Assembly (NCBI GenBank): GCA_026874595.1 | Contig: CM049314.1 | Coordinates: forward strand, 26,919,729-26,983,728 | Length of the DNA stretch: 64,000 bases | Reading direction: 5' to 3' | From: Sipunculus nudus | Taxonomy: Eukaryota; Annelida; Sipuncula; Golfingiida; Sipunculidae | The notes under the pieces: generated by a model | Seen by the model: the letters and a program-made list of their open reading frames with translations, nothing else | Told to the model about the DNA's origin: nothing | Database searches by the model: none | Program-made: the position numbers and the translations under genes | In this document: piece by piece, positions 47,756-62,052 of the stretch | Numbering within the stretch: position 1 is the stretch's first letter | Layout: every line of letters begins with the position of its first letter

Positions 47756-48596
47756 GAAATTTAACCACTACCAATTACCCTTGGTACTGGCAATATTTGT
47801 TACGTGTTGAAAACAAAAAACAAATCCGCTTGATCTAAAAGCCTCAAGTGAAAGAAGACCCCTTTGATTATTACACAAATAATGAAATAATGTCTTTGTT
47901 CGAGCTCAGGCGGAGACTACGATTCAGTTAATCACACTTACATTCACGACGTGCTAATGGCGATATGTAATCGTTCAGTCAGAGTATTATGTGACTACAT
48001 GGGGTTATGAAGAGACATACATAAATATATATATATATATATATATGCAATAGACACGACAGCCCGCCGAAATGTAGGCTGAGCTCATATAAACCAGGGG
48101 TTTTTGCAAACTTTTACTTACAGGGGCCTTATGAAATCCCTTATAGGCCAGAGCCCGAATCTTATTAAAAAGGCTCTATAAAAAAAAAAAGTTCCTAAAG
48201 AAATTCAAGAATTATTCATTTTTAATATATCAAGGCAGATGTGAATCTGCTGGTAATCATCCTATCTTGATAATATCCTTGTATGAGAAAGTTTGTTCAA
48301 ACTATGAATGAAACAAAGAATACACACTTTATTCTGGCAACCGTTTCCAAATTACCTGATTACTCTGTATCTGCATATACACGAACCTCTGCCTCAAAGT
48401 ATTGACTGCTTGTTGATTAAATAATTACAGCGGCAGATCAGTTGAGGATGCTTCAATTTTATTCCTTATAAGATTCCTGATAAGATTCCTTATGAAACTG
48501 ACCTGTACCTGACCTCCAACAGGTGAAGCAAACGTAATCCAAATATCCTTTTATTATCATTTAACACAATTTTCTGTATAAATTTTAAATAAAATG

Positions 48597-48957
48597 AACA
48601 AATTCATCGAAATTCTCTTTATTTATAAAAATATGAAATTGTGCTATTTGTCAAAAAAATATTCGCACATCTACGAGCCATGTCAACCAGGCAGTGACAT
48701 CACAAACAGGGAGATCCCTGGTGACTTAAAATTCTATACCCCATCAAATGCTTAGTAATTCCAGCACTGTCAGCAACAAATTTAAGGGAAGAAAAACAAA
48801 TGTACTGCTAGATCTAAGTCATTTCTAAATTTTGCCTGTGACGTCACACATTGCACCAGCCATTCACATCAGGGCCCAGTATCTGCTCTGGATGAGATCT
48901 ACCATGCACATAACAAACCCATGTGCTATTACGCTTACCTCACCTTCAAAGGCTTCA
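48597..48957 (-). repeat. Interspersed repeat, copy 2
   Basis: Reverse-complement partner of 15070-15440; shares the TGACGTCAC core and the GGGCCC block. Confidence 0.7.
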
Positions 48958-49318
48958 TTGTAAGTGAGAATGTTTTGGACCGCACAAATTAACATATTAC
49001 CTAAGCACGCGGTGCTTTTGCGGTCAAACGAGGAAAAGAAAATTAGACCTCGTGCAACTCATTTCAACCAGTCTTAAAATGTGTCAGATAAAAAAATCAG
49101 GTCATAATCTACATACATACAACTTTGAATATAAAAGAATGCTTAGCTCTAATTATAGCTGAGCTATAGCGATAACCAGGCCATCAGTCCGTTAGCAGGG
49201 CACAAATCCTAAATGTAAGACCTAGAAACTTCAAACTATACATCCTGGGAGGTCCTTAAAATGTCCCATGGAAACCCTGAATTATGTCACTGCAACCTGC
49301 GAACTTAAGATTATCATG

Positions 49319-49830
49319 ACCCCATGAATATTTGAAGTACTGCATATTTTTCTCTTTAAAATTTACATACCAGTCGTTTTATGATATATTTTTGGATGAG
49401 TTCGAAACTGATGACCTTGACCATGATCTTTAAGGCCCAATCTGTGGAATTTTGGGATATAATTACCCCATCATTTTAAAGTACTGCATTTTTTTCTATT
49501 CAAAATGACACACCAGTTGTTTTTGCCATTCTCTTGGAGGAGGTGGAAACTGGTAACCTTAACCTCAAATCTGCAGAATTCTAGCTAAACATTTTCAGAT
49601 GATTATTACTGCATATTATTTTTTAAGTTTGATGCACAAGTTGTTAATGCAATACTCTTTGCTATAGTCAACAACAGGTCACATGACAATTGATAGTCAA
49701 TGTCATATCTGCTGAAATCTAGAGCAAAAATAATGAAGATAAGTCAATGTAAAATTGTTGAGAACCTCGTAACTTTAAAAGTATTGCATAATTAATCTCC
49801 CAAATGTTTAAAGTAATTTTACATGTAGCA
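49319..49830. repeat. Diverged direct repeats of about 146 bp
   Basis: ACCCCAT...TTTGAAGTACTGCATATTTTT recurs with shift of about 146 bp as ACCCCAT...TTTAAAGTACTGCATTTTTTT. Two more decayed units follow, ending near TTAAAAGTATTGCATAATT. Confidence 0.5.
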
Positions 49831-51198
49831 ACCAAATATTCAGAGATGTTTAAACACTTTACGTCATTGACTTTTTTATCTAAAAGGTCAAATCAACCGA
49901 ATTACGCTTCGTCTTGAGCAATATGTTGGACGTATTGCGTATGTGTCCCTATACTTTTGTCTTATTCCTCTCATTTACAACCTTTATAGACCGGTCATTT
50001 GCAGCCTAAGTGTTTACATATATTAGCCTCAGTAGATCCAGTTGTTTCAAACCGAATAATCAGAAACTTTGCTCTTCGTAAAATCAATATAGACCAGTCA
50101 TAATTGGATTCCGTCTTCATATATGTGTGACCCAACACTTTTGTAAGAACGCCCTCGACTTTAGTGTCAGAAGGTGAAAGGAATAGATCATATCTGAACT
50201 CAATTTGGGTTTCAGATAATAAAATTCCTTATGTGAATGAAAGCCTATGTCATGCAAGTCAGCTGCGCATCCTGACCCACGTGTCACTTGTTTATTCATT
50301 CAGTTTTTGTCTATTTTTATTGCTGATGTAATGTGTTGTAATGTTTTATAAAGTATTCAATTATCATTAATATACGTGCCAGTTTGAAACCTGTAATTCC
50401 CATACATTAAGGATCGGTTTTTATTTAAGATATGTTAAATCAATATCCTACAGCAGTTACTGGGTCTGACCCACCTTGAATTGGGCGACCCAATATCGGA
50501 TGTCGTGTATGGGGCCAGACGCATCTGGGTCAGCTCGGAAGATGGCGCGCAACATATTTTTTAAATATATATACATATTCATATGAAGATACAGCAAGTC
50601 ATATAGATGACAATCTTCGCCTAGTGGGTTGAGAGCGGCAGTTATACACAAGAGTCACGTGATAGCGTAGTGTTTAACTGGTCACAGAGAGGTACGTAGC
50701 TTAATGATTTGATACAAAAACACTCCTCGATCCGTATGTTGCCTTGTTTACTTTCTGTATTCTTGTATAATGTCAGTGAATTTGTCAGTGAATGTCAGTG
50801 GGAAACGAAATAACCATCTTTTGTGTTTTACTGATTTGTAAAACGTTGAATCTAACTGTTACACGCTACAGGAGGATTAAGTGTATTTTATATTGTATTT
50901 TTTTTATAATTCTGATTATATATTTTCAAGATTTGGAGGGGATTTGGATGTAATAATTTGAATCAAGCACAGGCCGAAAACATAGTCCTAATTACAATAT
51001 ATTAAACATTATAGCAACTGAGGCGCCTGCGCCCCCTCTGTTTAGGCCTTAAATCTGGGGAATAGAATAAAACATATTCGCATAATGTCTCTCACCATTT
51101 TTTTCTTCACAATTGGCTCGCAGGCAATAGCTAAATTTAAATCTTCAAGCATTCACACACACTTGTTTACTTGACAAGGTTCCACGTTTCTATTTAGT

Positions 51199-51415
51199 AT
51201 CGGCTGTACAGGCGAAGGGTAAAACGCTGGGCTCTTTTTACTGGCGACCCGGGTTCGATCCCTGGCGTGGCTATGAGAGTTTGTTGTAATAACCCGTGGT
51301 CTCTTCCGGGTCCTCTGGTTTCCTCCACCTCTGCAGACAACCGAACGTCACCACCTGAGCCATGGAGAGTGCCTCGCATTAGTTATTATAACTAGTTGTA
51401 CATATGTAAAATAAG
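51199..51415 (+). mobile_element. tRNA-derived SINE with conserved central domain
   Basis: Pol III B box in GGGTTCGATCCCTGG. Then GCGTGGCTATGAGAG and a central segment (CTCTGGTTTCCTCCACC) typical of long-lived SINE superfamilies with conserved cores. It ends near GTTATTATAACTAG. The A box is weak. Confidence 0.7.
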
Positions 51416-51475
51416 TTTAATTTTTATATCCGCCTGTACAGCTTACTCCGAATAGCTCTCTCCTTCTCTCTCACT

Positions 51476-51493
51476 CCACACACACACACACAC

Positions 51494-51528
<35 letters not shown>
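51476..51528. repeat. (CA)n microsatellite
   Basis: CA repeats with one CCCT interruption. Confidence 0.95.
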
Positions 51529-51532
<4 letters not shown>

Positions 51533-53264
51533 TGTAACAGGGACTCCTTCCACAGGGTGTTGTGTTTGGCTGTTACGGGTTCATTTCAGGAACAACTGTT
51601 CTGGAAAATGCACTGCCTTTATTCTGCAAATAAGGTTGCGTGCCACGTCACTTTTATAACATATATACAGTTCAAGGTAGAAAACACTTATCCACAATAC
51701 ACAAAATAAGACAATATTTATCCAAATACAAGATTTCGCACATAAGAAGGTTTCAATAACTTAATGTGTAGGTCTACCGAGTTACAAGTATATATGAATC
51801 GACACTAATGACACTGGCATTCTCATATACGAAACCGTAAAGACATACAAAAATCTAATTTCGCTTCAGATCAGAAAGAATGACAATTATTACTACCAAC
51901 GGTTCATTTACAGATTGTATCTCAAGCGTACAATATACAAGATTTAAAACATTTAGGAATAATCTAAATATACAGTATATGAAGCCTGGAAAGTCTATGA
52001 CTTCACTTATTAAGCAATAAAAATGTTAAACATGCCTGCAAATAAGTGTGGGTCCAGCAGGTAAGAGAAATGCCTTCCAAGTGGCCAACTTGGCGGGAAA
52101 AACACACCAGCTATTGTTATTAAAATTTGTACAGGATACGGGTTTTATAAATTAAAGCTTACAGAAATACCCCCCCCCCCCCCCCGGCCCGGAACCACAC
52201 TTAAATATATAATTGGGTCTCTCGTAACACGTGGTACCCAAAAAGAATAAGATTTAGAGAAGCAGTCCTTAATATATATATATATAACTTTAGAAATTAA
52301 CTATCAAAGAACAATGAAAAACGTCAAACCATAATATTACAATTTCATTAAGGAAATATACAGGTGGAACAACGATTTTAAAGAATAATTTAGTCTATTA
52401 CAACTTTAAAATTCTGAAAAAAATTTAAAAAAAGCCGATGGATGAAAGTTTATTCTGTGTATCAAAATCATGAAATGGTAGATTTTAATAGTTCCCCGTA
52501 TTGTCAGTCATTCTAATCGTAATACAATTTGCCTAACTGGTCAAAATGGCAGGGGCATTACGCATTTCTGATAATAATTAACCTATACGCAACAGTAAAA
52601 AGTATGATGTCACAATAATTGTGAAGATTTTACACATTTTTGATAGTACTCTGTACCCCTTATTTGATATATACACTAAAGAAAACAGTCCCAAATGATT
52701 AAATATATTTGATATAATATTTACTCGAAACGAAAAGAACTTGTAGAACAAAAGTCTGAATATTTAGTATCAGAAACCGTCAACGCTTCTTCTTATAAGT
52801 GTAAATTTTGATAAGAGTAAGGGCTCGAGTACTTCTTCAGGGCTTGGACTTTGACAGGTTATGACTAGAGCAATCAGGCCAAATCCATTTGGAGTGTAAT
52901 AGAAAGAAAATCTGTCACATTATCTAAAGACTTTTATACATGTGTGTAATACTTAAAACATAAAAAAAGACCATCTATATCAAGCCAAAGTTTTGCTTCA
53001 GGAGCCACATGTAATTAAATAATGATTAAAATTTATTCGTAAATTAACATTAAAATTGATATTGTGTAATATCTTATTTCCATTTAAAATCAAGTATGGA
53101 GACTTGTATTGAACTCGGACTTGGACTTCTTCTCAAAAAGACTCAGACAGGTAAATTTGGACTAAAACCTCAAGGACTCGGCATGGACGCGGACTTGCAT
53201 ACAGATTCCGTTGGTGTGGACCTAAAGACATCACTGTTATTTATGTATCCTTCATAAATCAGTT

Positions 53265-54924
53265 TCATTGTGTGGTTTCCTTCTCACCAAAAGATGAGTT
53301 CGACTTCTTTGGTTCTTTGAACGTTGGACAGCAGGGTATAAACCTGGGGAAGCCTAGCTTCCTTAGAAAGCCCATACCAACTGGGAACTGATAGGTGGAA
53401 AGGTCTTCATTGAGGAGTTCTGTCGCAGCCTTGTTCTTGACTTGCCGGTCAGGATCTGCAATTTGTAATACCTTCAACTTCTATATCGTAAAAAAAACTA
53501 TAAAAAACATTCACTATATAAGAGCATATTTAACTTTCAATTGAGCAAACTCTGAGGGGTTATATAAATGTTATATAAATGAGGAACATATCCGTAACAT
53601 GTTAAATGTAATCAATGATAATCAGTTATTAATTTATTGCATGAGAATATCCTAGGCCATGTTAATTAATGATGGTAATTAACAGTAGAAGACACGGATT
53701 TTCGGAATACACTAGGTTATGATGTTTCAGGTCTGCTCAAACCAGAATAAATACCTGTTTGAAAAAAAAACATTTATTGATTTAATGTATGCCGCTTTAA
53801 TCTGGCTGTCCAGCAAAAATAAAATTGATGTATTGTGTTATACATTATCTGTTTCTTCAAAGTGTTAAATCAAAATGATGCATATTTTAAACTTCTAAAT
53901 CGTTCAACGATTGAATAATATTTACCGTAAATCACGATTATCTTATTCAAAGGTACGCCGTTATTTTAAAACTCCTGATATGTCTAACTACTACAAACAA
54001 AATAAGAGAGAACTATAAAGAAAATAAATAAGGCTCTTAGTGAATTTATCTGAGCAGAAAATTGTTCGTGTAAGTGTAGCTTTATTATTTTTACAATTGG
54101 AGGAGTATGTCATCAATTAAACATTTTAATTGTTAAGCCTTGTTGAGCCTTTGAAATGGTTTATATTTAGCTGTGTTCAACATCAGACACAAAATAGACA
54201 ACATTTTGATATTTATCCTTGCTCACCGTATATTGTATTGTCCAGAAATATACAGAGCAGTCCCCCAACAAGCATTGTAGACCTCAGCAGGACAGTGAAA
54301 ACCTGATCGACTCCGTCATAACCTACAAAACCATCAGGTACTATTAAAAAATGCAGAACAAATGTCATATAAAAATACACAGTAAGCATTCAAAGGACTT
54401 TTTACGTAAAGGGAAACAATCACAGAATACTGTTACTTCTTCCGCCGTTGTCGTCCACCACATTCCTAATAAATACTCACTTTTATTTATTTTTTACATG
54501 TCACTAATGAGTGCAAACGGACTGAAGCGCGAGTTCAAATACATTGATGTTTATTGTTTGGTGAGTGTTAGTCAATCAACGTTTGTTCGCACGTCTTTAA
54601 GTACGCAATATCAGAAAAAATAGCGTTTTGGACGAATACATTATTTTTTCCTATACTCATTCTTTGGCAGTCGTATGCCTCGCCGGTACGAGAGAATTAA
54701 AAAAAGTGTACTCGATACTGCATACTTTCATTAGCTGCAGGAAGTCTTACAAATGTACCTTAACATACATTTTAAATGTTTTTCGCTCTTTTTAATTCAT
54801 ATTTTTATTTCTCCTGGCAGCATTACTGAACACCACATAAATTATGTTCGACAAATAATTAGTATTAACATTTTTTTTAATTTAGAAATTAACATTTTCC
54901 GTTTTCTATGTAAACGAGCCATAG

Positions 54925-54982
<58 letters not shown>

Positions 54983-57900
54983 TATACCTGTCGATATAGC
55001 ATCAGGATGAGCTGCTATCCACTGCGGGACTGAGAGTCCTATAGTCACACATATTCCAAGGATATACAAGTTCCGTGTCCGGGACAGGTTCACGAACTGT
55101 AATTCTGACAGGCCTGCTGCGATAAGAAAGCCTGGAACAATAATAATAAATACCCGTCAATATTTGATAATTCATTGATTCCATCCCCATTTATATGCAT
55201 AACGTTTTATCTTTCTGTCTGTCAAACATATCATCAAAGACTTTAAATCATACACGTAAAAATTGAAAATATATAAAACAATATCTTTTATTAATATGAG
55301 TAAGGTTTTTCTCACCCATGAGGTAAAGGAATATTCCGCCTATGATTGGTTGAGGTATCCCAGCAAATAAAGCACCTATCTTGGTAATCAAACCAAATAA
55401 AACCATCCATAAACCGGCAAACTGTACGATACGTCGGCTCCCCATCTGAAATAAAAGAAAAGATGTTTGTCACTGCCGAGCGTTAACTGGGAGAGTTCAA
55501 GTTGATTATATGTCCTTGGAAATAAAGTCAAGGTACAAAAATAAATGTTATGTGCAAACATGTCATAAAATAATATATTTCTGGGGGGGGGGGAGAGTAG
55601 ATTTTGGAAATTACGCTCAAACACAGAAGGAAGAAATTGAATAAAAGAGAAAAAGAAACTATTTTCTGGTCGATTCTGAGCAGCACATAAAATATGTGTA
55701 GGTTCTGCACAAAGGCGACCTGAGAAAAAAAGGTCATCCCAACAAATGTATATTTTTTTTGTGTGGAGGTAACCGCCTCCATTTTTTAATAATGACTTAT
55801 CTAATTCTTAACCCAACTGCAGAGTTTGCATTTCGGTCTGGAATTTTTTAAAATTTTGTATCATGGTGTCACCAAGACTCAGTCCTGAGTGAGCGAAACA
55901 CGGCTCTGGGGCAGAGCCTTCACATTAAGCCTGTAGAGCGCTCATCTTGGGTGGGAGCCGACCATGAAAAACCTCACCGCCTTGGCTGAGATTCGAACCC
56001 ACGATCTCCCGGCTTTAAATCCTGCGCTCTGCCCCTGAGCCACAGAAGCCGGTATCCCAAATGTAACAAATGTTGGGCTAAATATTTGTACAGAAATTGA
56101 CTAATCAACACCTTTAAACTTAAAATTCTTTAGACGGGTTGCAGGTTTTATGTAATAAAATCCATCGGTGTGTAACTGAATGAACTTTGAACAAACAGTT
56201 GCTAACTTAATTCACGTGACGATTGGAAGGTGCACAATAGTTACAATATTAGGTATTTTATTGACAGCCTGAGAATTATACACATATTTACCTGCAAATT
56301 AAAGAACAAACACCTATGAACCTTACATTCTTGAGAAGGGGTGAATTGTTATGTAACACTAGTAAGACTTTCTTTTAATGGTTAAAGCTGATTGGTCGGA
56401 AAGTGATCGGCGTGTCACTGAATGATCTTTGGACAAAAAGGTGCCTGATAAACATTCACAAGATGTTTAACGGTTTATTTAACGGTTATTTCTATTTTAT
56501 GGTTCACAGCATCCATGAAAAAAACTTTGTTTGGCGTTGAACACTGGAGATGAATCAAACAATACTGGTACGTAGTCTGTTCCCATAAATATCTGTTTTT
56601 CGTATAACGTACAATTACACTTACCCATGAAGGTGTTATATTACATTTTTAATTACACCATTCATTTTTAATTTTTATGTATAAGTAGACAACGTCTTTC
56701 TTTTATGATTGACATATTAATTACTCATTGGAATGCATTTAAATATGACACTGCTGTACTCTTGAGATAATTTGCGCTCTAACAGCTTAGACTTCTTTTC
56801 ACAATACACGATCAGAATTGCGATAATCGTGCAAATTAGTTTATGGTCATTTCGGTCTTCGTTATTACACTTACTCTGGTTAATGCGATGACGCCGATGT
56901 TAATACTGTACGACGTTGTACCGATTCCACAACCCCAAATGCCACAGAGAAGGTTTCCGAATCCCTCAGTGCCGATGCCTATAATAGTTAGAGAATATTC
57001 TCAGTGACGATGTTTATAAAAGTTTGAGACTATTCTCAGTGCCGGTGCCTATAACAGAGACTATGCTCAGTGTCGGTGCCTATAAAAGAGACTATGCTCA
57101 GTGCCGGTGTCTATAAGAGTTCGAGATTATTCTCAGTGCCGATGTCTATAATAATTAGAAATTATTCTCAGTGCTGGTGCCTATAACCGTTAGAGAGTAT
57201 TCTCAGTGCCGGTGCCTTAAACAGAAAGAGATGATTGTCAGTGCCAATGCCTATAAAAGAGATTATTCTCAGTGCAGGTGCCTATAACAGTAAGAGATTA
57301 TTCCCAGTGCCGTTGCCTAAAACAGGGATTATTCTCAGTGCTGATGCCTATAATTGTTTGAGATTATTCTCAGTGCTGATGCCTATAATTCTTTGAGATT
57401 ATTCTCAGTGCCGATGCCCATAACTGTTACAGAATATTTTCAGAGCCGATATTGAAATATTTAAAGAATAATTTAAGTGCTGATGACTGAACAGTTGAAA
57501 AATAAATATCCTCAAAGCAGATATCTAAATGTGCATGACACCTGCTGCCATGTAGGAAGCACTCGAGTATATTTGTAACGGTTTTAGAAATGATAAAGGA
57601 TAAGATTCCCTGATAACTCAGAAGTAATAAATCAGAAGTAGCTGCATTTAAACACGACTTTTATCAAAAGCCTGAGAAATATACACAAATAATCACCTGA
57701 AAAACTCTAAAATGTAAATCGTAATGAGTTTTGGTCTAATTTGCTAAGAAAACATGGCAGGATGGGTTTCAACATAGCCGTCTTTTTCGATTTCAGTTTA
57801 TCATTTCTGTTTCATTGTAGGTGTGGATAACTTACTATGACTACATTTCAGAAAGAGTAACTTAAATATAGAATATATGGCTACGCTCTGGAAAAACTAA

Positions 57901-58905
57901 TTAAATATCAATACTGTGTTTACCTCTGTTCATAGCATGTACTGGGGGCTTCGGAGCTCCTGACAAGCGGGCGCATGCGTAGTAGTCCCCTATACTCTCA
58001 AATGTACTGGCGAAAGTTCCAGAGAGCATCCCTAAAACACCCGACGCTGTGAGAACCGGTGTTCCCCACTGAACTGAAAAAAAAAAAACATGAATATATG
58101 CTTATCAGCATAATTATTTGCCCATGATCAGTAACACCTAAGAAATTCCAGAGTTCAACTAGAAAGCATCAAAAGTAAGTTCTGTCCATTAAAACAGAGA
58201 CCCGTGCATTGCACTTTAAGTTATTCTTCGCATATACTGATGAATGGGTGAATGAGTCGGGAATGCCTTGCCTTGAAATGGCAAAAAATTCTTTAAACAA
58301 GAACCTACTTTAGGGAAACAGTTAAAATTAAAACATTTTGGAGAAGGTTAATCTGTTTTTACCAAACACTCCCAAAATTCACCCATAATTAGAAAAAAAA
58401 AGTTGCCAACGGACAAATCACGGGCAAAACACATTACTTCCATAACCTGGCGAAGGCCAAATAACAGTAGCGCAGAGTGGATGGACACTCCCTCCCTCAT
58501 ATCGATACACCATAGGGTACATGCCAGCTTAAACGTACACTCGTGGGGCCTCACTTTTAAAATGGCTCAAATCTGACCTTCATAAACCAAAGGTTGTCTC
58601 TTGGAGCTTTTATAAAATATAGGCCAGCGAACGTGGATATCACCGCACACAGGCTGCTTGCTTTGTTTATATCAACATGTTTATAATATGTCTGGGCCGG
58701 CCAAAATAATCAAAACCAATTTAACTAGGCTAGTGACAGCATGTCAGATAAGCCAGAGCTTCGCAAATGGCGTTTTGCAACAAGTGACCTTTCTACCTCC
58801 GATTATACATCCAACCTACCATCTTAGGTTACATGTTTTTCCCGTTTGTCATTATTGCTGTGTTTACAAACATTTTGTTGATAAACATGTTCATACATCC
58901 TTCCT

Positions 58906-58969
<64 letters not shown>

Positions 58970-59708
58970 ATATACACACATTTATGGAACAATAAGATAT
59001 TTTAACATCTGTAAAGGTTTACAAATAAAATACATATTTTAACCCCCCCCCCTCGAAGATAAAATGACGCCACTGTAAATGTCAAGTAACATTATAAAAG
59101 GTATAAGTTTGCCCTTTGTTACAAGTTGATAATACACAAAATGCAAAGTTATGATAGGAACCAAGACAAGAGTCTAATACTCACAGGGAAGAGGGAAGCT
59201 GACCCATGACGATTTGGCCAGAGCCTCTTTCCCTCTGTCGGTCCGCACTGATGTCTTCCACGTCTTGTCTCCCTCTAACGCTCCGGCTGCCGTCAACACG
59301 GCACACAGTACCCACATAATTAACAGCGCTATCAGGGCCTGCAAGGGAAAGGAATAGCCGCCATACAGTGTTTACACAAGGTTAAAATGAAGATAACAAC
59401 ACGAAATCGGGATTCAAAGGAGTACAAGTCTCCGCCTTATGGACATTCACTTATTCGGCCCATATTCTCAACTATTTCGTGCATAAATGACGGAACATTT
59501 GTGACTTTTCCTTGATGACGTTCTTGAATGTGGGATAGGTGCACTATACATACCAGAATCTAATCGTTCGTTCCCGAAATGCTTCATTAAGATTCCGTTC
59601 ATGACTGCGCGAGTTATTTTGTGACAAACACATACATAGACACAAACACACACACCCCAACAGGAATAAACTATACCCTCGTGACGGAGGCAGGCAATAA
59701 TGAAAGTG

Positions 59709-59786
<78 letters not shown>

Positions 59787-60546
59787 CCTAAACAAAGACT
59801 AAGAAAAATATCAACTATCTGAAAATTTATGAAAAAAAATAAAATATCTTAGAAAAACTCCGCTGATGGCATTCCAGGCTAATGTCTACACTCGGGATAG
59901 AAACAAGAAATCGTCCTGAAAATACTGAAAAATAACATCCATCTAAATGATAGATGGCTCCTTATTTGGTTTTACATTATTTTTGGTATATCATTTAAAT
60001 CGCTATTGCCGTGTATTCTTAGTACACACATTATTTCTTATTTTCTTTAAACTGACACAACATTTTTTTTAAAGATCTATTTATAGAACTTCGTTTATAT
60101 CCAGATGAAAGAAACCGTTGAAACGAAGCGCATTGATTGATCAAAGTGCCAATTTAAATCAATCTATCCATACATACAGACCTGTGTGCATTGGAAAAAT
60201 TATGAGCTCCAAACATTGCTGATTTGTGCAATAAAAAGCTGCACATGACACAGGTCGCAATTACACACTGATGATGCTTAATGTTTAATAATTACCGGGT
60301 ATATCCCGAACAGAGCTGTCCGTTTAACTTCACACCTTCTCTTTTCTAGTGAGAACGCCGGTACGGGCACTTGGATTCTGTTCAAATACTGTCCGCAGAG
60401 ACTTGTCACAACTATAGTCCTGTAAAGGTGCAACTTGTCCTATATATAACGCGTCTTAGGTATATTTTTGTTCCATGTGAAAAAAAAAATATATATATAT
60501 ATCATTCATAACAAAGATATCAGTAATCAGAAAGACCCATGCTCGA

Positions 60547-60591
<45 letters not shown>

Positions 60592-61214
60592 CAAATGAAC
60601 TGAAGTCAATTTTTGAATGTCATTGTACTTTTGTCCATGGTATGCTTTACCTTTATCTTTTAAATGAAAATTCAGGTTTAGCATGAATTATACTAACAAC
60701 TATGAGCTTATGTTGTGAATTCATTTCGGCGGAAATTAAAGTGGACAAAAAGTGAATACACACGCTATCCCTATTGGCCAGCATTGTCCCGCCAGTTGTG
60801 CCCCGAGATGGGTCAGTGGAAGCCCGAGCAGGGTGATGACGATAGCAACCGTTAGAGGGCGCACGTATGGCAAAATCAGCCCCAACAAGCCGGAGTAACC
60901 AATAAACATGTTGACGATTGACGCTCCTATCAGAGCACCTTGAGCCTATAGTAATAATAATTATAAAATAATGAGAATAATAATAGCAATAATAATAATA
61001 ATAAGGAGAAGAAGGAGAGGGTATTTGTGGTCGTACCTAATCACAAGTGATTACAAACAAGCTTATTTAGTACATTTTGCAAATGTCTCCTCCAGTATAG
61101 AAAAAAAACTCTTCCTTGTATCATGGCCTGATTGGAATAAATAAATCCACTTCCACATTTGATATTTCATGTACACATTCAAACAAAGGTAAATATAATA
61201 TTATTAATTACTGC

Positions 61215-61245
<31 letters not shown>

Positions 61246-61997
61246 ATTATTATTGTTATTTCTCAAAATAGTAATTTCTCAAAATAGTAATAAAGATAAT
61301 AATAATAAGAAGAATTTTTTAACATTAGAGAGTAAGTAATATTATAATATAAGTAATCATTGGAATCTTCTACTACAATATTCCTTGCCCTGTGTGATTG
61401 CTTTGAAAGTTGGATTCTTCAGAGATTGATTACGTTAAATTTTCCATATGACCTTAAGAAGGCTTTTAGAAGGAGGACTAAATTAACCGGGGTCTAAACC
61501 GCACTTTAGCTAAATAAATAACGGATTTTATGGGGCATCTATTAAAAAAATATATACTATTTAAACCTGATTTTGAAGGAGTATATTTCAGAGCGGCTCC
61601 ATCATGGCATTACCTCTGACATTTTCAATCTCCATAGCTGATCCTCGTCACAGACCGGGTTAATCGTAACATTGCTTGGTATTGTTGTGGCGGGGTCGGC
61701 CTCTGTCACGTTTCCACCATACCCAGAACCTTATACAAACATAGGTAGGCCTCAATATACAGCACAGCAGAGTATTATGAAACCCGTTTCAAATAAAGTG
61801 AAACTGATACTATTGTAAGAATACATTAATATGTCTAAAAGTGTTAATAACGGCAAGTAACGGAATGTTTCAATATACATATTGAATATCTCCATATAAT
61901 TTCATGAATAATGTTCCATTACTCCGGATGTAACATTATAATATTATCGTTTAATCCAATAAGCTTCATAGTTATACAACATTCAAACACAGTGTTT

Positions 61998-62052
<55 letters not shown>

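Larger units (their letters stand above)
45127..53264. other. Gene-free stretch between lectin C and SLC23-b
   Basis: No exon found. It holds the foldback at 45.5 kb, a G run at 46249-46260, the orphan copy of the lectin C 5' flank at 47.4-47.8 kb, the inverted interspersed repeat at 48.6-49.0 kb, direct repeats of about 146 bp at 49.3-49.8 kb, a SINE at 51.2 kb, a (CA)n tract at 51476-51528 and a C run at 52171-52185. Confidence 0.5.

Noticed and set aside
55002-55190. Minus-strand 62-codon ORF
   Set aside because: A different frame over the true SLC23-b exon 55131-54988.
55985-56052. A tRNA gene with A and B boxes on the minus strand
   Set aside because: The cloverleaf is incomplete, and the head is fused to a SINE body with partial copies elsewhere in the window.
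56965-57500. CRISPR-like array of 31-35-bp repeats
   Set aside because: Eukaryotic intron context, no unique spacers, and units that copy the adjacent exon border identify a minisatellite.
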